This document shows positions 37,248 through 47,133 of a DNA stretch of 64,000 nucleotides, piece after piece. The stretch spans positions 109,221-173,220 of the forward strand of contig NZ_CAHP01000021.1 in the NCBI RefSeq assembly GCF_000294655.1, in the 5' to 3' direction. How positions within the stretch are numbered: position 1 is the stretch's first letter; each line of letters opens with the position of its first letter. The stretch is from Magnetospirillum molischianum DSM 120 (GTDB lineage Bacteria > Pseudomonadota > Alphaproteobacteria > Rhodospirillales > Magnetospirillaceae). The notes under the pieces are model-generated. The model worked only from the letters and a program-made list of their open reading frames with translations, was not told the DNA's origin and did no database searches. Position numbers and translations under genes: made by a program.

Positions 37248-38447
37248 CTAGGTCTCGAACGTCGCGGCAATGCGGCGGGCCAGTCGGCGGGCGACCTCAG
37301 CCTTGCTCATCCGGGGCCAGTCCTCGACTCCGACAGAATCGATCAGATGAACCGTATTGGACTCGCCACCGAAAGATTCGCTTCCCTCGGACACGTCGTT
37401 AGCGACGATCCAGTCGCAGCCCTTGCGCAGTCGCTTGTCCTGAGCATTCTCGATCAACGACTGGGTTTCAGCAGCAAAGCCAACCACCAGACGCGGACGC
37501 GCCGCCTCGGCCCGTGACAATGTTGCGAGAATATCAGGATTCGGCCCCAGCTCGATGACCGGCGGGGCTTCACCAACCTTTTTCTTGCGCTTTTCCGTGC
37601 TGCGATTGACCACCGACCAATCGGCAACGGCCGCGGCACATACCGCGATATCGGCGGGCAGCGCGGAACGCGCCGCATTCAACATCTGCATCGCGCTTTC
37701 GACCCGAACCACGGTGCAACCGGACGGATCGGCCAACGCAACAGGGCCACTGATCAAAGTCACCTTGGCTCCGAGCTCGGCTAAAGCGGCGGCAATCGCG
37801 TGCCCCTGACGCCCGGACGAGCGGTTCGCGATATAGCGAACCGGGTCGATCTGTTCGATGGTCGGGCCGGAGGTGACGATAGCGTGGCGTCCGGCCAGAG
37901 GCCCTTCGCTCAAAAGCAGCTCGATCCGCGCCAGAATCTCGGCGGGCTCGGCCATCCGGCCGCTGCCGGTTTCACCACAGGCCAGATTGCCCGCCTCCGG
38001 GCCAATCCGCTGGAGCCCGCGCGCCTCAAGCGTCGCAATATTGGCCTGGGTGGCGGGATGCTCCCACATCCTGGTATTCATCGACGGCGCAACCAGCACC
38101 GGAACCGAGGTCGCCAGCAACAGGGTGGTGGCAAGATCGTCCGCCAAACCGCCAGCCATCCGCGCCAGAAGATGAGCTGTGGCCGGAGCCACCACCACCA
38201 GATCGGACTCCCGCGTCAGGCGGATATGGTCCATCTCGCCCTCATCCGCCGCCGAAAACATATCGCTACGGATCGGTTCGCCGGACAGTGCCGCCACCGA
38301 CAGGGGCGTAACGAAATTCTCCGCCCCCCGTGTCAGAACGCATCGAACCTGAGCGCCGCGTTCTTTCAGGCGACGAATCAGGTCGAGAGATTTATAGGCG
38401 GCAATGCCACCCGAGACGATCAGCAGAATCCGCCGGCCCTCAAGCAC
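37248..38447 (-). CDS. coaBC: Bifunctional phosphopantothenoylcysteine decarboxylase/synthetase
   Basis: A 399-residue protein. The flavin-binding CoaC part has LLIVSGGIAAYKSLDLIRRLKERGA, PLSVAALSG, VVAPATAHLLARMAGGLADDL and the PSMNTRMWEHPA active-site block. The CoaB part has AIVTSGPTIEQIDPVRYIANRSSGRQG and VCAAAVADW. It makes 4'-phosphopantetheine from phosphopantothenate and cysteine for coenzyme A. GTG 38447 is chosen because CGAGG lies 8 bases upstream; the frame could start at GTG 38468. coaE for the last CoA step is at 57740. Confidence 0.95.
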   Translation of the reverse strand: MLEGRRILLIVSGGIAAYKSLDLIRRLKERGAQVRCVLTRGAENFVTPLSVAALSGEPIRSDMFSAADEGEMDHIRLTRESDLVVVAPATAHLLARMAGGLADDLATTLLLATSVPVLVAPSMNTRMWEHPATQANIATLEARGLQRIGPEAGNLACGETGSGRMAEPAEILARIELLLSEGPLAGRHAIVTSGPTIEQIDPVRYIANRSSGRQGHAIAAALAELGAKVTLISGPVALADPSGCTVVRVESAMQMLNAARSALPADIAVCAAAVADWSVVNRSTEKRKKKVGEAPPVIELGPNPDILATLSRAEAARPRLVVGFAAETQSLIENAQDKRLRKGCDWIVANDVSEGSESFGGESNTVHLIDSVGVEDWPRMSKAEVARRLARRIAATFET

Positions 38448-38628
38448 TGTGATACCTCGAAAAAACACACGGATTTCGGTGGAGTCAGCCTAGCGGTCGG
38501 CCAGAACCGTTGCAAGATCGGACTTTGCGGCGTTTCGCGGGCGTAACCCACACCAGCAAGGAGCCATGTGGCCCCTTGCCCTGAATCGAATACGGAAACG
38601 CGGGGGCAAAGCCCCCCGGAAATGCCGC

Positions 38629-39744
38629 CTAAAACAAATGACCGCTGCGAGTTGCCTTGGTCAGCAGGTAGCCCTGATTATGATCGTTGGACGGGAAAAT
38701 ATGAGGGACGCGCTCGGCGACATCGATCCCGTGCCGGGCCAGGGCCGCGACCTTGGCCGGATTATTGGTCATCAGCCGCACCCGATGGATGCCGAGCCGG
38801 TCCAGCATCTGCGCGGCCGGCAGATAGATCCGTTCGTCATCATCGAACCCAAGCTGAAGATTGGCGTCGAGCGTGTCGAAACCGGCATCCTGAAGCTGAT
38901 AGGCGCGGAGTTTGTTAACCAACCCGATCCCCCGCCCCTCCTGGGCGAGATAAAGCAGGACGCCGCTTCCCGCCGCAGCGATTTCACCGATTGCACCGCG
39001 TAATTGATCCCCGCAATCGCAGCGTAGCGAGCCGAGCAGGTCTCCGGTAAAGCATTCGGAGTGCAACCGGCACAACACCGCCTGATCGGGATCAGGATCG
39101 CCGATCACGATGGCAAGATGCTCGATTCCGCCATCGGAGGGACGAAACGCGATAATGCGAACATTTTCTGCCTGATCCAGCGGTACCCGCGCCTCAGCCA
39201 CCGGACTGAGCGAGCGGGCGACGGCGATCTGGTGCTGCAAGATATCTTCGGACTCGACGATGACGGCGTTATCCGGCACCGACTCAGAGAGCGGAACGAT
39301 AACGGCTGCGGGCAGAAGACGAGCAAGCTTCGCCAAAGCGATGCACGATTCCTCCTGTATCCCGCCGGTTTCGACAGTAAAGTCGGCGGGTGGAGTTCCC
39401 GGTTCGATCTCTGCACAGGGATTGGCCAAAATCGAAATCGTTTCGGCATCGAAATTTGATGGAGAAAAAAGGCGGGCCACCCCCGATTCTAGTCCCGCCA
39501 GCCCCAACGCGGCCAGACGACGCGCCGTCAGCAGAACGACCGGAGGCGTCGCCGACAGCGCAGCCAACCGGGCAAGGCTTTCCTCGGCGACCGCTTCGGC
39601 GGCCAGCAATGCGACTGCCCGCCCCTGATCGACAATGATAACGATCTGGCCTCGCCTCAACTCGGCGATAGCCCGATCGACAGCGATCAGAGGACGGGGA
39701 GCCTCGGCTTGAGGACGGAGAGAGACATCAAGGGTTCGGGTCAT
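38629..39744 (-). CDS. ribA: GTP cyclohydrolase II with degenerate RibB-like N-terminal domain
   Basis: A 371-residue protein. The C-terminal RibA domain is complete: CRLHSECFTGDLLGSLRCDCGDQL with the three zinc cysteines, LYLAQEGRGIGLVNKLRAYQLQD, and NNPAKVAALARHGIDV. The N-terminal 170 residues resemble a DHBP synthase domain but lack its acidic active-site signature, so only the GTP cyclohydrolase step of riboflavin synthesis is expected. ATG 39744 begins MTRTLDVSLRPQ; the longer frame to 39876 overlaps the YchJ gene and is rejected. Confidence 0.9.
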   Translation of the reverse strand: MTRTLDVSLRPQAEAPRPLIAVDRAIAELRRGQIVIIVDQGRAVALLAAEAVAEESLARLAALSATPPVVLLTARRLAALGLAGLESGVARLFSPSNFDAETISILANPCAEIEPGTPPADFTVETGGIQEESCIALAKLARLLPAAVIVPLSESVPDNAVIVESEDILQHQIAVARSLSPVAEARVPLDQAENVRIIAFRPSDGGIEHLAIVIGDPDPDQAVLCRLHSECFTGDLLGSLRCDCGDQLRGAIGEIAAAGSGVLLYLAQEGRGIGLVNKLRAYQLQDAGFDTLDANLQLGFDDDERIYLPAAQMLDRLGIHRVRLMTNNPAKVAALARHGIDVAERVPHIFPSNDHNQGYLLTKATRSGHLF

Positions 39745-39820
39745 GAAACGGGGGTCCACCTGCCTGTCTGAAACGCCAAAGACCGCCCCAGGACGGCTTT
39801 GGACCCAACCGAAACCGCCA

Positions 39821-40309
39821 TCAGGCGCCGCAGCACTTCTTGAACTTCTTCCCAGAACCGCAGGAACAGGGATCATTCCGGCCGGGCAGATCGTTGTGGC
39901 GAGTCACAGGCATCACCTTGCCGACGTCGCCATCGACATACAGCCAGCGGCCGTCGATCCGACGAAAACGCGACAATTCCAGATGAACCTCATCCTTGCC
40001 GTCGTAATGGAAGCGGGCACGGAACGCCACCCTGCCCTCTTGATCCTCCGGACCGCCAGCTTCGACACCAAGAATATCAAGGCCCTGCCATTCGGAATCG
40101 CGAGCCCATTTTTCGGTATCGGCGCGATTGAACGGATTTTTCCGGTCAGGTGCCAGGGTCTTTTCCAGATAATCGATCGCGTGAACCGTAAAAGCGCTAT
40201 AGCGCGAACGCATCAAGGCTTCAGCGGTCGGAGGCAACGCCGCGCCGGTGATGAAGGGTTCACAGCAGGTGTCATAGCTCCGCTCGGAGCCGCAGGGACA
40301 AGACGTCAT
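39821..40309 (-). CDS. ychJ: YchJ-family SEC-C motif protein
   Basis: A 162-residue UPF0225/YchJ protein. It begins with a zinc site [20 protein letters not shown] and ends with a SEC-C motif [19 protein letters not shown], with an NTF2-like middle ([15 protein letters not shown]). The SEC-C motif binds zinc and often contacts ribosome- or SecA-related partners. The exact role is unknown. Confidence 0.93.
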   Translation of the reverse strand: MTSCPCGSERSYDTCCEPFITGAALPPTAEALMRSRYSAFTVHAIDYLEKTLAPDRKNPFNRADTEKWARDSEWQGLDILGVEAGGPEDQEGRVAFRARFHYDGKDEVHLELSRFRRIDGRWLYVDGDVGKVMPVTRHNDLPGRNDPCSCGSGKKFKKCCGA

Positions 40310-40316
40310 GGAAATC

Positions 40317-40673
40317 TCAAAACTCGATCAGGTTGGAGAAAAGAAAGATACCAAGCACGGCAAACAGATAAAACGTACCACCAACTCCCAGCATGAACAG
40401 CAAATTGCCCGCCGTTCGGATCGGGTGGCGCGACTGCTCGCGGTGGATCCGCTCAGGAGAACGGCGTTCGTTACCGCCGACGATGGTAATAAAATGGCGG
40501 CGACCAAAAAAGGAAAAGGAAAGGCGGATGTTGATCGGATAGTGGCGCCAACTGATCGGCTTTGCCGCATTCCACAACGCCGCCCTCTGCTCAGAGGTAA
40601 AAGATTTCATCACCTCGTCAGGCACGTTCGCCAGTAATACGTCAAGCGGCACTTCGTCTTCGCTCGGCCTCAT
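40317..40673 (-). CDS. Hypothetical membrane-anchored protein
   Basis: A 118-residue protein. The N-terminal 80 residues are soluble ([21 protein letters not shown], then [27 protein letters not shown]). One hydrophobic C-terminal helix ([26 protein letters not shown]) suggests a tail anchor in the inner membrane. Not assigned to a family. It is close upstream of ychJ (7 bases) and probably co-transcribed. Confidence 0.7.
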   Translation of the reverse strand: MRPSEDEVPLDVLLANVPDEVMKSFTSEQRAALWNAAKPISWRHYPINIRLSFSFFGRRHFITIVGGNERRSPERIHREQSRHPIRTAGNLLFMLGVGGTFYLFAVLGIFLFSNLIEF

Positions 40674-40746
40674 CGGACATGCCCCTTATCGGTCGGACAG
40701 TCATTTTACAAAGAGCGCCCCGCTGTGAACAGTCTCCCGGCGGCTC

Positions 40747-41706
40747 TTAACCCAAGAACGATTCGGACTCGATATCGGATCGATGCTTTTTTTCAGGACG
40801 ATGAGCCAAACGCGACAACAGATCGTCCAACTGCTCAAGCGAGCCATAGGCGATTGTCAACTCGCCCCCCTTGCCCAACGGCTTCATCGCGACGCGGCAG
40901 CCCAACATCTCGGTCAGATCACGTTCCAGCGCGACGATATCGGCGTCCTTGCCGTCCTCAGTCGGACGCTCCTTCGCAGACGATTTCGGCTTCCCCTGAC
41001 TCGCCACCAACTTTTCGGTCTGACGAACATTCAGCCCCTTGCTGACCACCTCGTGAGCCAATCCAACCGGATCGTCGGCAGTCAACAGCGCGCGCGCATG
41101 GCCCGCTGTCAGTTCGCCCTTCTCCAGCAGAATCCGCACCGGCTCGGGCAAAGCAAGCAGTCGAAGCATATTGGCGACATGTGAACGGCTTTTGCCGACC
41201 GCTTTGGCCAGCTCTTCCTGAGTATGGGAAAATTCCTCCATCAGGCGGCGATAGCCATCGGCCTCTTCCAACGCCGACAAATCCTGACGTTGCAGGTTTT
41301 CGACCAAGGCGACTTCCAGCGCCTCGCGGTCGGATAACTCGCTGACAATCGCCGGAACCTCATGCAAGCGCGCCCGTTGAGCGGCACGCCACCGTCGTTC
41401 GCCCGCGATAATCTCGAACCGGCCCGGATGATCCGGCAACGGCCGCACCAGCAGCGGCTGAAGAATTCCCTTGTCCCGGATCGATTCGACCAGATCGGCA
41501 ATATGATCTTCGTCAAAATGACGACGGGGCTGGAACCGCCCCGGCTGCAACCACTCGACAGGAATCGAACGCAAGCCAATCGACGCCGGGGCGGCTTCCA
41601 TCCCAGAGGCAACGGCAGTGCTGACCGCAGCGACGGCAGTAGCGGCATTGTCTCCCAGAAGAGCAGACAGTCCGCGTCCCAGACCCTTTTTTCTTTCCTC
41701 GGCCAC
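40747..41706 (-). CDS. parB: Chromosome partitioning protein ParB
   Basis: A 319-residue ParB. It begins AEERKKGLGRGLSALLG, the conserved ParA-interacting N-terminus. The CTPase/ParB-Srx core shows IRDKGILQPLLVRP and GERRWRAAQRA, the HTH is SHTQEELAKAVGKSRSHVANMLRLLALP, and the C-terminal dimer domain is present. ParB loads on parS (seen at 43075 and 44998) and spreads as a CTP-dependent clamp. GTG 41706 has GAGGA 9 bases upstream and starts 5 bases after parA. Confidence 0.95.
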   Translation of the reverse strand: MAEERKKGLGRGLSALLGDNAATAVAAVSTAVASGMEAAPASIGLRSIPVEWLQPGRFQPRRHFDEDHIADLVESIRDKGILQPLLVRPLPDHPGRFEIIAGERRWRAAQRARLHEVPAIVSELSDREALEVALVENLQRQDLSALEEADGYRRLMEEFSHTQEELAKAVGKSRSHVANMLRLLALPEPVRILLEKGELTAGHARALLTADDPVGLAHEVVSKGLNVRQTEKLVASQGKPKSSAKERPTEDGKDADIVALERDLTEMLGCRVAMKPLGKGGELTIAYGSLEQLDDLLSRLAHRPEKKHRSDIESESFLG

Positions 41707-41711
41707 GATTC

Positions 41712-42524
41712 TTACGTCCTCAAATCCCGCTCGCGTTTCAACAGTTCCGAGGCCAGATGAAGATAAGCCTCCGAGCCGCTGCACTTCACATCATACAGCA
41801 GAACCGGCTTTCCATGGCTCGGTGCTTCAGACACCCGGACATTGCGCGGGATCACGGTGTTGTAGACTTTGTCGCCAAAAAAATCGCGAACATCGGTGGC
41901 AACCTGCTCGGACAGATTGTTGCGCTTATCGAACATCGTCAAGATGATGCCTTGCAGCACCAGATCGGGATTGAACGCCTGGCGCACCCGCTCGATTGTC
42001 TTAACCAGATGGGTGATTCCTTCCAGCGCGAAAAACTCGCACTGCAACGGCACCAGGACCGCGTCGGCACCGACCAGGGCGTTCAGCGTCAGCAGGTTCA
42101 GTGAGGGCGGGCAATCGATCAGAACGTAATCGAACGCTTCAAGCGAACCAGCCAGAGCTTCGCGCAGCCGGTGTTCGCGGCGATCGAAATCGATCAGCTC
42201 AATCTCGGCCCCCGACAGATCGACTCCCGATGGCACCACGGTAAGGCCGGGAATATCGGTGACAATCGCCGCTTCTTTCAACGCGGCCTCGCCCATCAGG
42301 ACATGATAAATGTTGGTCGTGCGCGCCGCCCGGTCGATCCCGAGACCGGTGCTGGCATTCCCCTGGGGATCGAGATCGATCACCATGACATTGCGCCGCG
42401 TTGCCGCTAAGGCCGTTGCCAGATTGATGGCGGTGGTGGTCTTGCCCACTCCGCCCTTCTGGTTGGCGATGGCGAGAACCCGCGCCGCCGGTGGGACGGC
42501 GCTGCTAGTGCTGGGCTGAGCCAC
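41712..42524 (-). CDS. parA: Chromosome partitioning ATPase ParA
   Basis: A 270-residue ParA/Soj. The deviant Walker A is NQKGGVGKTTTAINLATALA, the signature VIDLDPQGNASTGLG follows, and the Walker B-type DYVLIDCPPSLNLLTLNAL is central. It moves ParB-bound origins. GTG 42524 with GAGAGG 6 bases upstream is preferred over ATG 42551, which would overlap rsmG further. It overlaps the rsmG end by 20 bases. Confidence 0.95.
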   Translation of the reverse strand: MAQPSTSSAVPPAARVLAIANQKGGVGKTTTAINLATALAATRRNVMVIDLDPQGNASTGLGIDRAARTTNIYHVLMGEAALKEAAIVTDIPGLTVVPSGVDLSGAEIELIDFDRREHRLREALAGSLEAFDYVLIDCPPSLNLLTLNALVGADAVLVPLQCEFFALEGITHLVKTIERVRQAFNPDLVLQGIILTMFDKRNNLSEQVATDVRDFFGDKVYNTVIPRNVRVSEAPSHGKPVLLYDVKCSGSEAYLHLASELLKRERDLRT

Positions 42525-43125
42525 GACATACCTCTCGAAGCTGAAGGACAACCCCCTCCGAATCGGTCAGCGACGGAATCCGGCGGTGGCCGATCTTCCA
42601 TTCTTTCGCAGTCGCGGTCAATTCGTCTTCCGCTCCTCGCCCCTTGAGAAACAGGCATTGCCCCCCAGAAGCGAGGTGCGGTGCCGCCCAATCCAGCAAA
42701 CGCGACAGCGGAGCCAAGGCACGAGCGGTGACGATATCCGCCGATAGCGGTTCCACTTGTTCGATCCGGCGGTTCAAAATCGTGACCGGGGTTTCAGTCA
42801 GTCGAGCCGCCTCGCGCAGGAACGCACATTTGCGGGCATCGCTCTCGACCAGATGAACGTCGGGTGCCCCCAGGATGGCGAGAACCAATCCGGGGAATCC
42901 GGCTCCACTCCCCAGATCGGCAAGGCGACGGGCCTCGGATGGAATCATCGGCCAGAGTTGCGCCGAATCGAGGATATGGCGGGTCCATAAATCGGGCAGC
43001 GTGTCAGGTCCGACCAGATTGATTCGGGCCTGCCAACGGGTCAACAATGTGGCATAGATTTCCAGCCGCGCCATTGTTTCACGTGAAACGCCGAGAGTGC
43101 TTAGTCTCTTCCGGGGATCGCTCAT
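42505..43125 (-). CDS. rsmG: 16S rRNA (guanine527-N7)-methyltransferase
   Basis: A 206-residue RsmG. SAM-binding motif [16 protein letters not shown], then [19 protein letters not shown] and [12 protein letters not shown] are family typical. It methylates G527 of 16S rRNA. Codons about 12-17 (GVSRET) are formed by a parS site. It lies between mnmG and parA, the classic gidA-gidB-parA-parB order. Confidence 0.95.
   Translation of the reverse strand: MSDPRKRLSTLGVSRETMARLEIYATLLTRWQARINLVGPDTLPDLWTRHILDSAQLWPMIPSEARRLADLGSGAGFPGLVLAILGAPDVHLVESDARKCAFLREAARLTETPVTILNRRIEQVEPLSADIVTARALAPLSRLLDWAAPHLASGGQCLFLKGRGAEDELTATAKEWKIGHRRIPSLTDSEGVVLQLREVCRGSAQH
43075..43090. other. parS site inside rsmG
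   Basis: TGTTTCACGTGAAACG matches the 16-bp parS consensus at 15 positions (final A replaced by G). It lies in the first 20 codons of rsmG. Confidence 0.88.
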
Positions 43126-45014
43126 GCGCTTTTCCTCTCACCGGACTGGCGCTTGACGTGACCGAGCAACGCCGTCACCGCCGCCGGAGTAACCCCGGAA
43201 ATCCGGGCCGCGGCCGCCAGACTGGCCGGACGCGCCGCCTTTAGCTTTAACCGCACCTCGGTCGAAAGCGAGCCGATCGAATCATAGTCAAGATCGGCAG
43301 GCAGCTCCATCGCCTCTTCCCGACGATAGGCACGGATATCGGCGTCTTGCCGCTCGACATACCCGGCATAGGTTCCTTCGGATTCCAGAACCTCGGCCAA
43401 GGCTGGATCAAGGTCGGCCAGGACCGGCCACACCTCCGCCAGACGGGCTAAATCAAGCGTGGGATAGGCCAGGAGATCCCAGGCCGAACGGATCACTCCG
43501 TCCTGATTGATCTCAAGACCAGCTCTCGCCAGCAGAGTCGGCGAAGCCGATAGCCCCTTCAGCAGCGCCCGCCCCTGTTCCAACGCGGCAAAGCGAGTCG
43601 CAAACGACTGTGCCCGTACCGACCCGACACAGCCAGCCTCTAGCCCCTTGGGAGTCAGACGCTGGTCGGCATTGTCGGCCCGCAGCAGCAGGCGGTATTC
43701 GGCGCGAGAGGTAAACATCCGATAGGGTTCGCTGGTGCCCAAACTGACCAGATCGTCAATCATCACCCCGATATACGCATCGGCACGGTCAAGGATCAGC
43801 GGCTCCTGACCGCTACATTTACGTGCTGCATTAACACCTGCTATCAACCCTTGCGCGCCAGCCTCTTCGTAGCCGGTGGTGCCATTAATCTGACCGGCAA
43901 GATACAAACCCGGCACATCCCGAGTTTCCAAGGACCGATGCAACGCACGGGGATCAACGTAATCGTACTCGATGGCATAGCCAGGCCGCAGCATCACACA
44001 GCGTTCCAGACCGGGGATGCTGGCGACCATTGCTTTCTGAACGTCTTCGGGCAGAGAGGTCGAAATGCCGTTGGGATAGACGGTCGGGTCGTCGAGTCCC
44101 TCGGGTTCAAGGAATATCTGATGCCGCTCACGGTCGGCAAAGCGGATCACCTTGTCCTCGATACTGGGACAATAACGCGGCCCGGTCCCGGTGATCTGGC
44201 CCGAATAGATTGGTGCGCGGTCAAGGTTGGCCCGGATAATCGCATGGGTCTCGGGCGTGGTGGCCGTGATGCCGCAGCAAATTTGCGGGGTGGTAATCGC
44301 TTCGGTCAGGAAGGAAAACGGTCGAGGCGGCGTGTCGCCCGCCTGCATTTCCAGCGAGGCCCAATCGATCGTCCGCCCATCCAGCCGCGCCGGTGTCCCG
44401 GTCTTTAACCGCCCCAGCGGCAGAGACAGACGGTCCAGCGCCGTAGCCAAACCGACCGCCGGAGATTCTCCGACCCGACCGGCAGGCCAGATCTTGGTCC
44501 CGATATGAATCATTCCGCGTAAAAAAGTCCCGGTGGTAATCACCACCGCACCGCACGCGATATCCTGTCCATCGGCCAAAGTGACGCCGACCACCCTCCC
44601 CTTTTCGACGATCAGATCCTCGACCGATCCTTCGAGCAGGGTTAGCCCTTCGACCTCGTTCAGCACATCTCGCATCGCCCGACGATACAGAGCGCGGTCA
44701 GCCTGGGCACGTGGACCACGAACAGCCGGTCCCTTAGCCTGATTGAGCATGCGAAATTGGATGCCGGCACGGTCGATCACCCGCCCCATCACCCCATCGA
44801 GCGCATCGATTTCGCGCACCAACTGACCTTTGGCCAGCCCACCAATCGCCGGATTACAGGACATTTCGCCGATAGTGGCGAGCCGCTGCGTCACCAGCAC
44901 GGTCGCGGCTCCGACCCGAGCGGCAGCGGCAGCGGCCTCGCATCCGGCATGACCTGCACCGACGACCACGACATCAACCCGGCCTCGTTCGAGCGTCTGT
45001 TTCACGTGAAACAC
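43122..45014 (-). CDS. mnmG: tRNA uridine-5-carboxymethylaminomethyl modification enzyme MnmG (GidA)
   Basis: A 630-residue FAD enzyme. Motifs: [21 protein letters not shown] (FAD), [72 protein letters not shown] and the [18 protein letters not shown] signature. With MnmE it modifies U34 of certain tRNAs. The GTG start at 45014 and the codons FHVKQ are formed by a perfect parS site. It overlaps the rsmG start slightly at 43122-43125. Confidence 0.96.
   Translation of the reverse strand: MFHVKQTLERGRVDVVVVGAGHAGCEAAAAAARVGAATVLVTQRLATIGEMSCNPAIGGLAKGQLVREIDALDGVMGRVIDRAGIQFRMLNQAKGPAVRGPRAQADRALYRRAMRDVLNEVEGLTLLEGSVEDLIVEKGRVVGVTLADGQDIACGAVVITTGTFLRGMIHIGTKIWPAGRVGESPAVGLATALDRLSLPLGRLKTGTPARLDGRTIDWASLEMQAGDTPPRPFSFLTEAITTPQICCGITATTPETHAIIRANLDRAPIYSGQITGTGPRYCPSIEDKVIRFADRERHQIFLEPEGLDDPTVYPNGISTSLPEDVQKAMVASIPGLERCVMLRPGYAIEYDYVDPRALHRSLETRDVPGLYLAGQINGTTGYEEAGAQGLIAGVNAARKCSGQEPLILDRADAYIGVMIDDLVSLGTSEPYRMFTSRAEYRLLLRADNADQRLTPKGLEAGCVGSVRAQSFATRFAALEQGRALLKGLSASPTLLARAGLEINQDGVIRSAWDLLAYPTLDLARLAEVWPVLADLDPALAEVLESEGTYAGYVERQDADIRAYRREEAMELPADLDYDSIGSLSTEVRLKLKAARPASLAAAARISGVTPAAVTALLGHVKRQSGERKSA
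44998..45013. other. parS site at the 5' end of mnmG
   Basis: TGTTTCACGTGAAACA, a perfect 16-bp parS. It supplies the second to sixth codons of mnmG and lies about 10 kb from the putative origin at 55.1-55.5 kb. Confidence 0.95.
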
Positions 45015-45028
45015 ACCTTTCTGAAAAA

Positions 45029-46354
45029 TTACTTCCCGATGCAGAACTCGCGGAAGATCGCCTCCAACACCTCGTCGGTCTCGACCCGGCCGGTAATCCG
45101 CCCCAAAGCAGTTGCCGCCGCCCGCAACGATTCAGCGGCAAGGCCAAGATCGCCAGAGGGATCGAAGCCTGACAAAGCCCGCTCCGCCGCTTCGGCCGCC
45201 GCCCGATGTCGCGCTCGGGTCAGAACTGGCGCCGGCCCAACCGCGAACCGCTGCTGAACCTCTTCGCCAATCCATGACAAAAGATCGTCGAGACCGTCAC
45301 CGGTCTTCGCCGATACCGCAACGACCGGACGACCAGCGACGGTCTCGGGTAAAAGCGAAGAGGACAGATCCCGCTTGTTCAACACCACCAGGGTGGCGTC
45401 GTCTATCACTTCGCAGGTCGCTTCGTCCAGATTCGGGACCAAAGCGGCGTCGAACACCGCGAGTTTCAGATCGGCCGCTTCGGCCCGAGCCAGGGCGCGG
45501 CGCACCCCTTCCGCCTCGATTTGCCCGGCCGCCTCGCGCAGACCGGCGGTATCGGCCAGGATCACCGGCCAGCCCGCCAGATCGAGATGAATTTCGATCA
45601 CGTCTCGGGTCGTCCCGGCCTCAGCCGAAACAATCGCCGCCTCACGTCCAGCCAGGCGGTTCAGCAAGCTGGACTTGCCGGCATTCGGTGCCCCCAGCAA
45701 CGTGATGTGCAGCCCATCGCGAAGAATTTCTCCCCGGCGATTATCGGCCAGATGCCGCGCCAGATCGGCGGACAATGCCGCCGCTTCGGTACGGGTCAGA
45801 TCGATCAGACTGGAGGGAAGGTCTTCCTCGGCAAAGTCGATGGCCGCTTCCAGCCGGGCAAGAATCGATACCAGCCGTCGCCGCCATTCCTCGATCAAAG
45901 CGGCGAGGCTGCCATCCATCTGCCGCAACGCCTGCCGTCGCTGCGCCGAAGTTTCAGCCGCAACCAGATCGGCAATCGCCTCGGCATGGGTCAGATCGAT
46001 CTTGCCACCAGCAAAAGCGCGACGGCTGAACTCGCCCGGTTCGGCCGGACGCAAGCCAAGCCGGGCCAAAGCTTGCCCTAATGCCTGAGCGACGGCGCGG
46101 CCGCCATGGAGATGAAGCTCGACGACATCCTCGCCGGTAAAACTGGCTGGAGCAGGAAACCACAGTACCAGCCCATCGTCGATTGGCTCGCCGTCGTGAT
46201 CGCGGAGCACCGCTCGTACCGCTCGACGCGCCGGGGGAAGCGGGCATCCGGTCAAAGACGAGAGGGCAGAACCACTGCCCTCCCCCGACAGACGCCACAC
46301 GGCGATTCCGGCTCGGCCCGCCCCACTGGCCAGGGCATAAATCGTATCGGCCAT
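45029..46354 (-). CDS. mnmE: tRNA modification GTPase MnmE (TrmE)
   Basis: A 441-residue protein. N-terminal tetrahydrofolate-binding domain ([20 protein letters not shown]), helical domain, G domain with [26 protein letters not shown] and NKRD, and the C-terminal FREFCIGK with the conserved cysteine. It works with MnmG, encoded 14 bases downstream. Confidence 0.96.
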   Translation of the reverse strand: MADTIYALASGAGRAGIAVWRLSGEGSGSALSSLTGCPLPPARRAVRAVLRDHDGEPIDDGLVLWFPAPASFTGEDVVELHLHGGRAVAQALGQALARLGLRPAEPGEFSRRAFAGGKIDLTHAEAIADLVAAETSAQRRQALRQMDGSLAALIEEWRRRLVSILARLEAAIDFAEEDLPSSLIDLTRTEAAALSADLARHLADNRRGEILRDGLHITLLGAPNAGKSSLLNRLAGREAAIVSAEAGTTRDVIEIHLDLAGWPVILADTAGLREAAGQIEAEGVRRALARAEAADLKLAVFDAALVPNLDEATCEVIDDATLVVLNKRDLSSSLLPETVAGRPVVAVSAKTGDGLDDLLSWIGEEVQQRFAVGPAPVLTRARHRAAAEAAERALSGFDPSGDLGLAAESLRAAATALGRITGRVETDEVLEAIFREFCIGK

Positions 46355-46361
46355 CGTGGGG

Positions 46362-46718
46362 TTACGCCGTCAGCACGGGGCGGGCATCGGGTCCGAGCAA
46401 CAAGCGCTCGACCCGGCCACCACGACCGAGATGGGTGTCGAGAATTTCGTCGATGTCGGCAATGGTCTCGAAGCGGTACCACACACCGTCGGGATAGACC
46501 ACCAGCACCGGCCCCAATTCGCAACGCCCCAGACAGCCGGCGCTATTGACCCGAACGTCCTTGAGACCGAGCGCCTTGGCCCGGCTTTTCAGATGATCGC
46601 GGGCAGCTTCGGCGCCATGGCCGCCACAGCCCGCACGGGCGGAGTCAGCCGGGCGACGATTGGTGCAGATAAAAACATGAAGACGGAAATAAAGCTCTGA
46701 ATCGGCGGACGAAGTCAC
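46362..46718 (-). CDS. Thioredoxin-like [2Fe-2S] ferredoxin
   Basis: A 118-residue protein. The four cluster cysteines are in FICTNRR, AGCGGHGAE and NSAGCLGRCELGPVLVVYPDG, the shethna-type ferredoxin pattern. The start is a GTG at 46718 behind GAGAG. It lies between mnmE and a DUF6489 gene. Its redox partner is unknown. Confidence 0.85.
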   Translation of the reverse strand: MTSSADSELYFRLHVFICTNRRPADSARAGCGGHGAEAARDHLKSRAKALGLKDVRVNSAGCLGRCELGPVLVVYPDGVWYRFETIADIDEILDTHLGRGGRVERLLLGPDARPVLTA

Positions 46719-46721
46719 GGG

Positions 46722-46973
46722 TCAACTCTCCTTGGGACGGCCGCTGGACGTAGCAAAATGCGACCAGAACAGTTTTTGTAATTGCTCCATCCCCTGAACC
46801 CCGGCCGGAAGCCAGACCTTGAACATCGTTTCCGGGTCAACGGCATTCAGACTCGATTCCATCTTCTCTTGAATCTGAGTCATCAGCGCTTGCTGCATCG
46901 GTTTGACATCGGGCAGACCGAGAAAGGTGCGCAATTCTTCCGGGGTGCACTCCACGTCGACGGTGATCTTCAT
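46722..46973 (-). CDS. DUF6489-like small protein
   Basis: An 83-residue protein, MKITVDVECTPEELRTFLGLPDVKPMQQALMTQIQEKM onward, a conserved small alphaproteobacterial protein, to my knowledge of unknown function. The start ATG 46973 has GGAG 5 bases upstream. The frame to 47144 is not used, as the extra part is non-family. Confidence 0.7.
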   Translation of the reverse strand: MKITVDVECTPEELRTFLGLPDVKPMQQALMTQIQEKMESSLNAVDPETMFKVWLPAGVQGMEQLQKLFWSHFATSSGRPKES

Positions 46974-47133
46974 GCTGGCTCCGATCCGGCCGGGTCGAGG
47001 GATGGCCGCTCTTGTCGCCGGCGGCCCGACACCCAAACTAAGCCTAGAGCCCAAACGGCGCAATCGCAGCCCAGACCGATGAGATGGGAAGCCGGACACG
47101 CCAACACCAGAGACGTCCCAGGGAGAGCAGGAT

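Noticed and set aside
38566..39003. Plus-strand open frame behind the coaBC promoter region
   Set aside because: Mostly antisense to ribA and without a recognisable domain.
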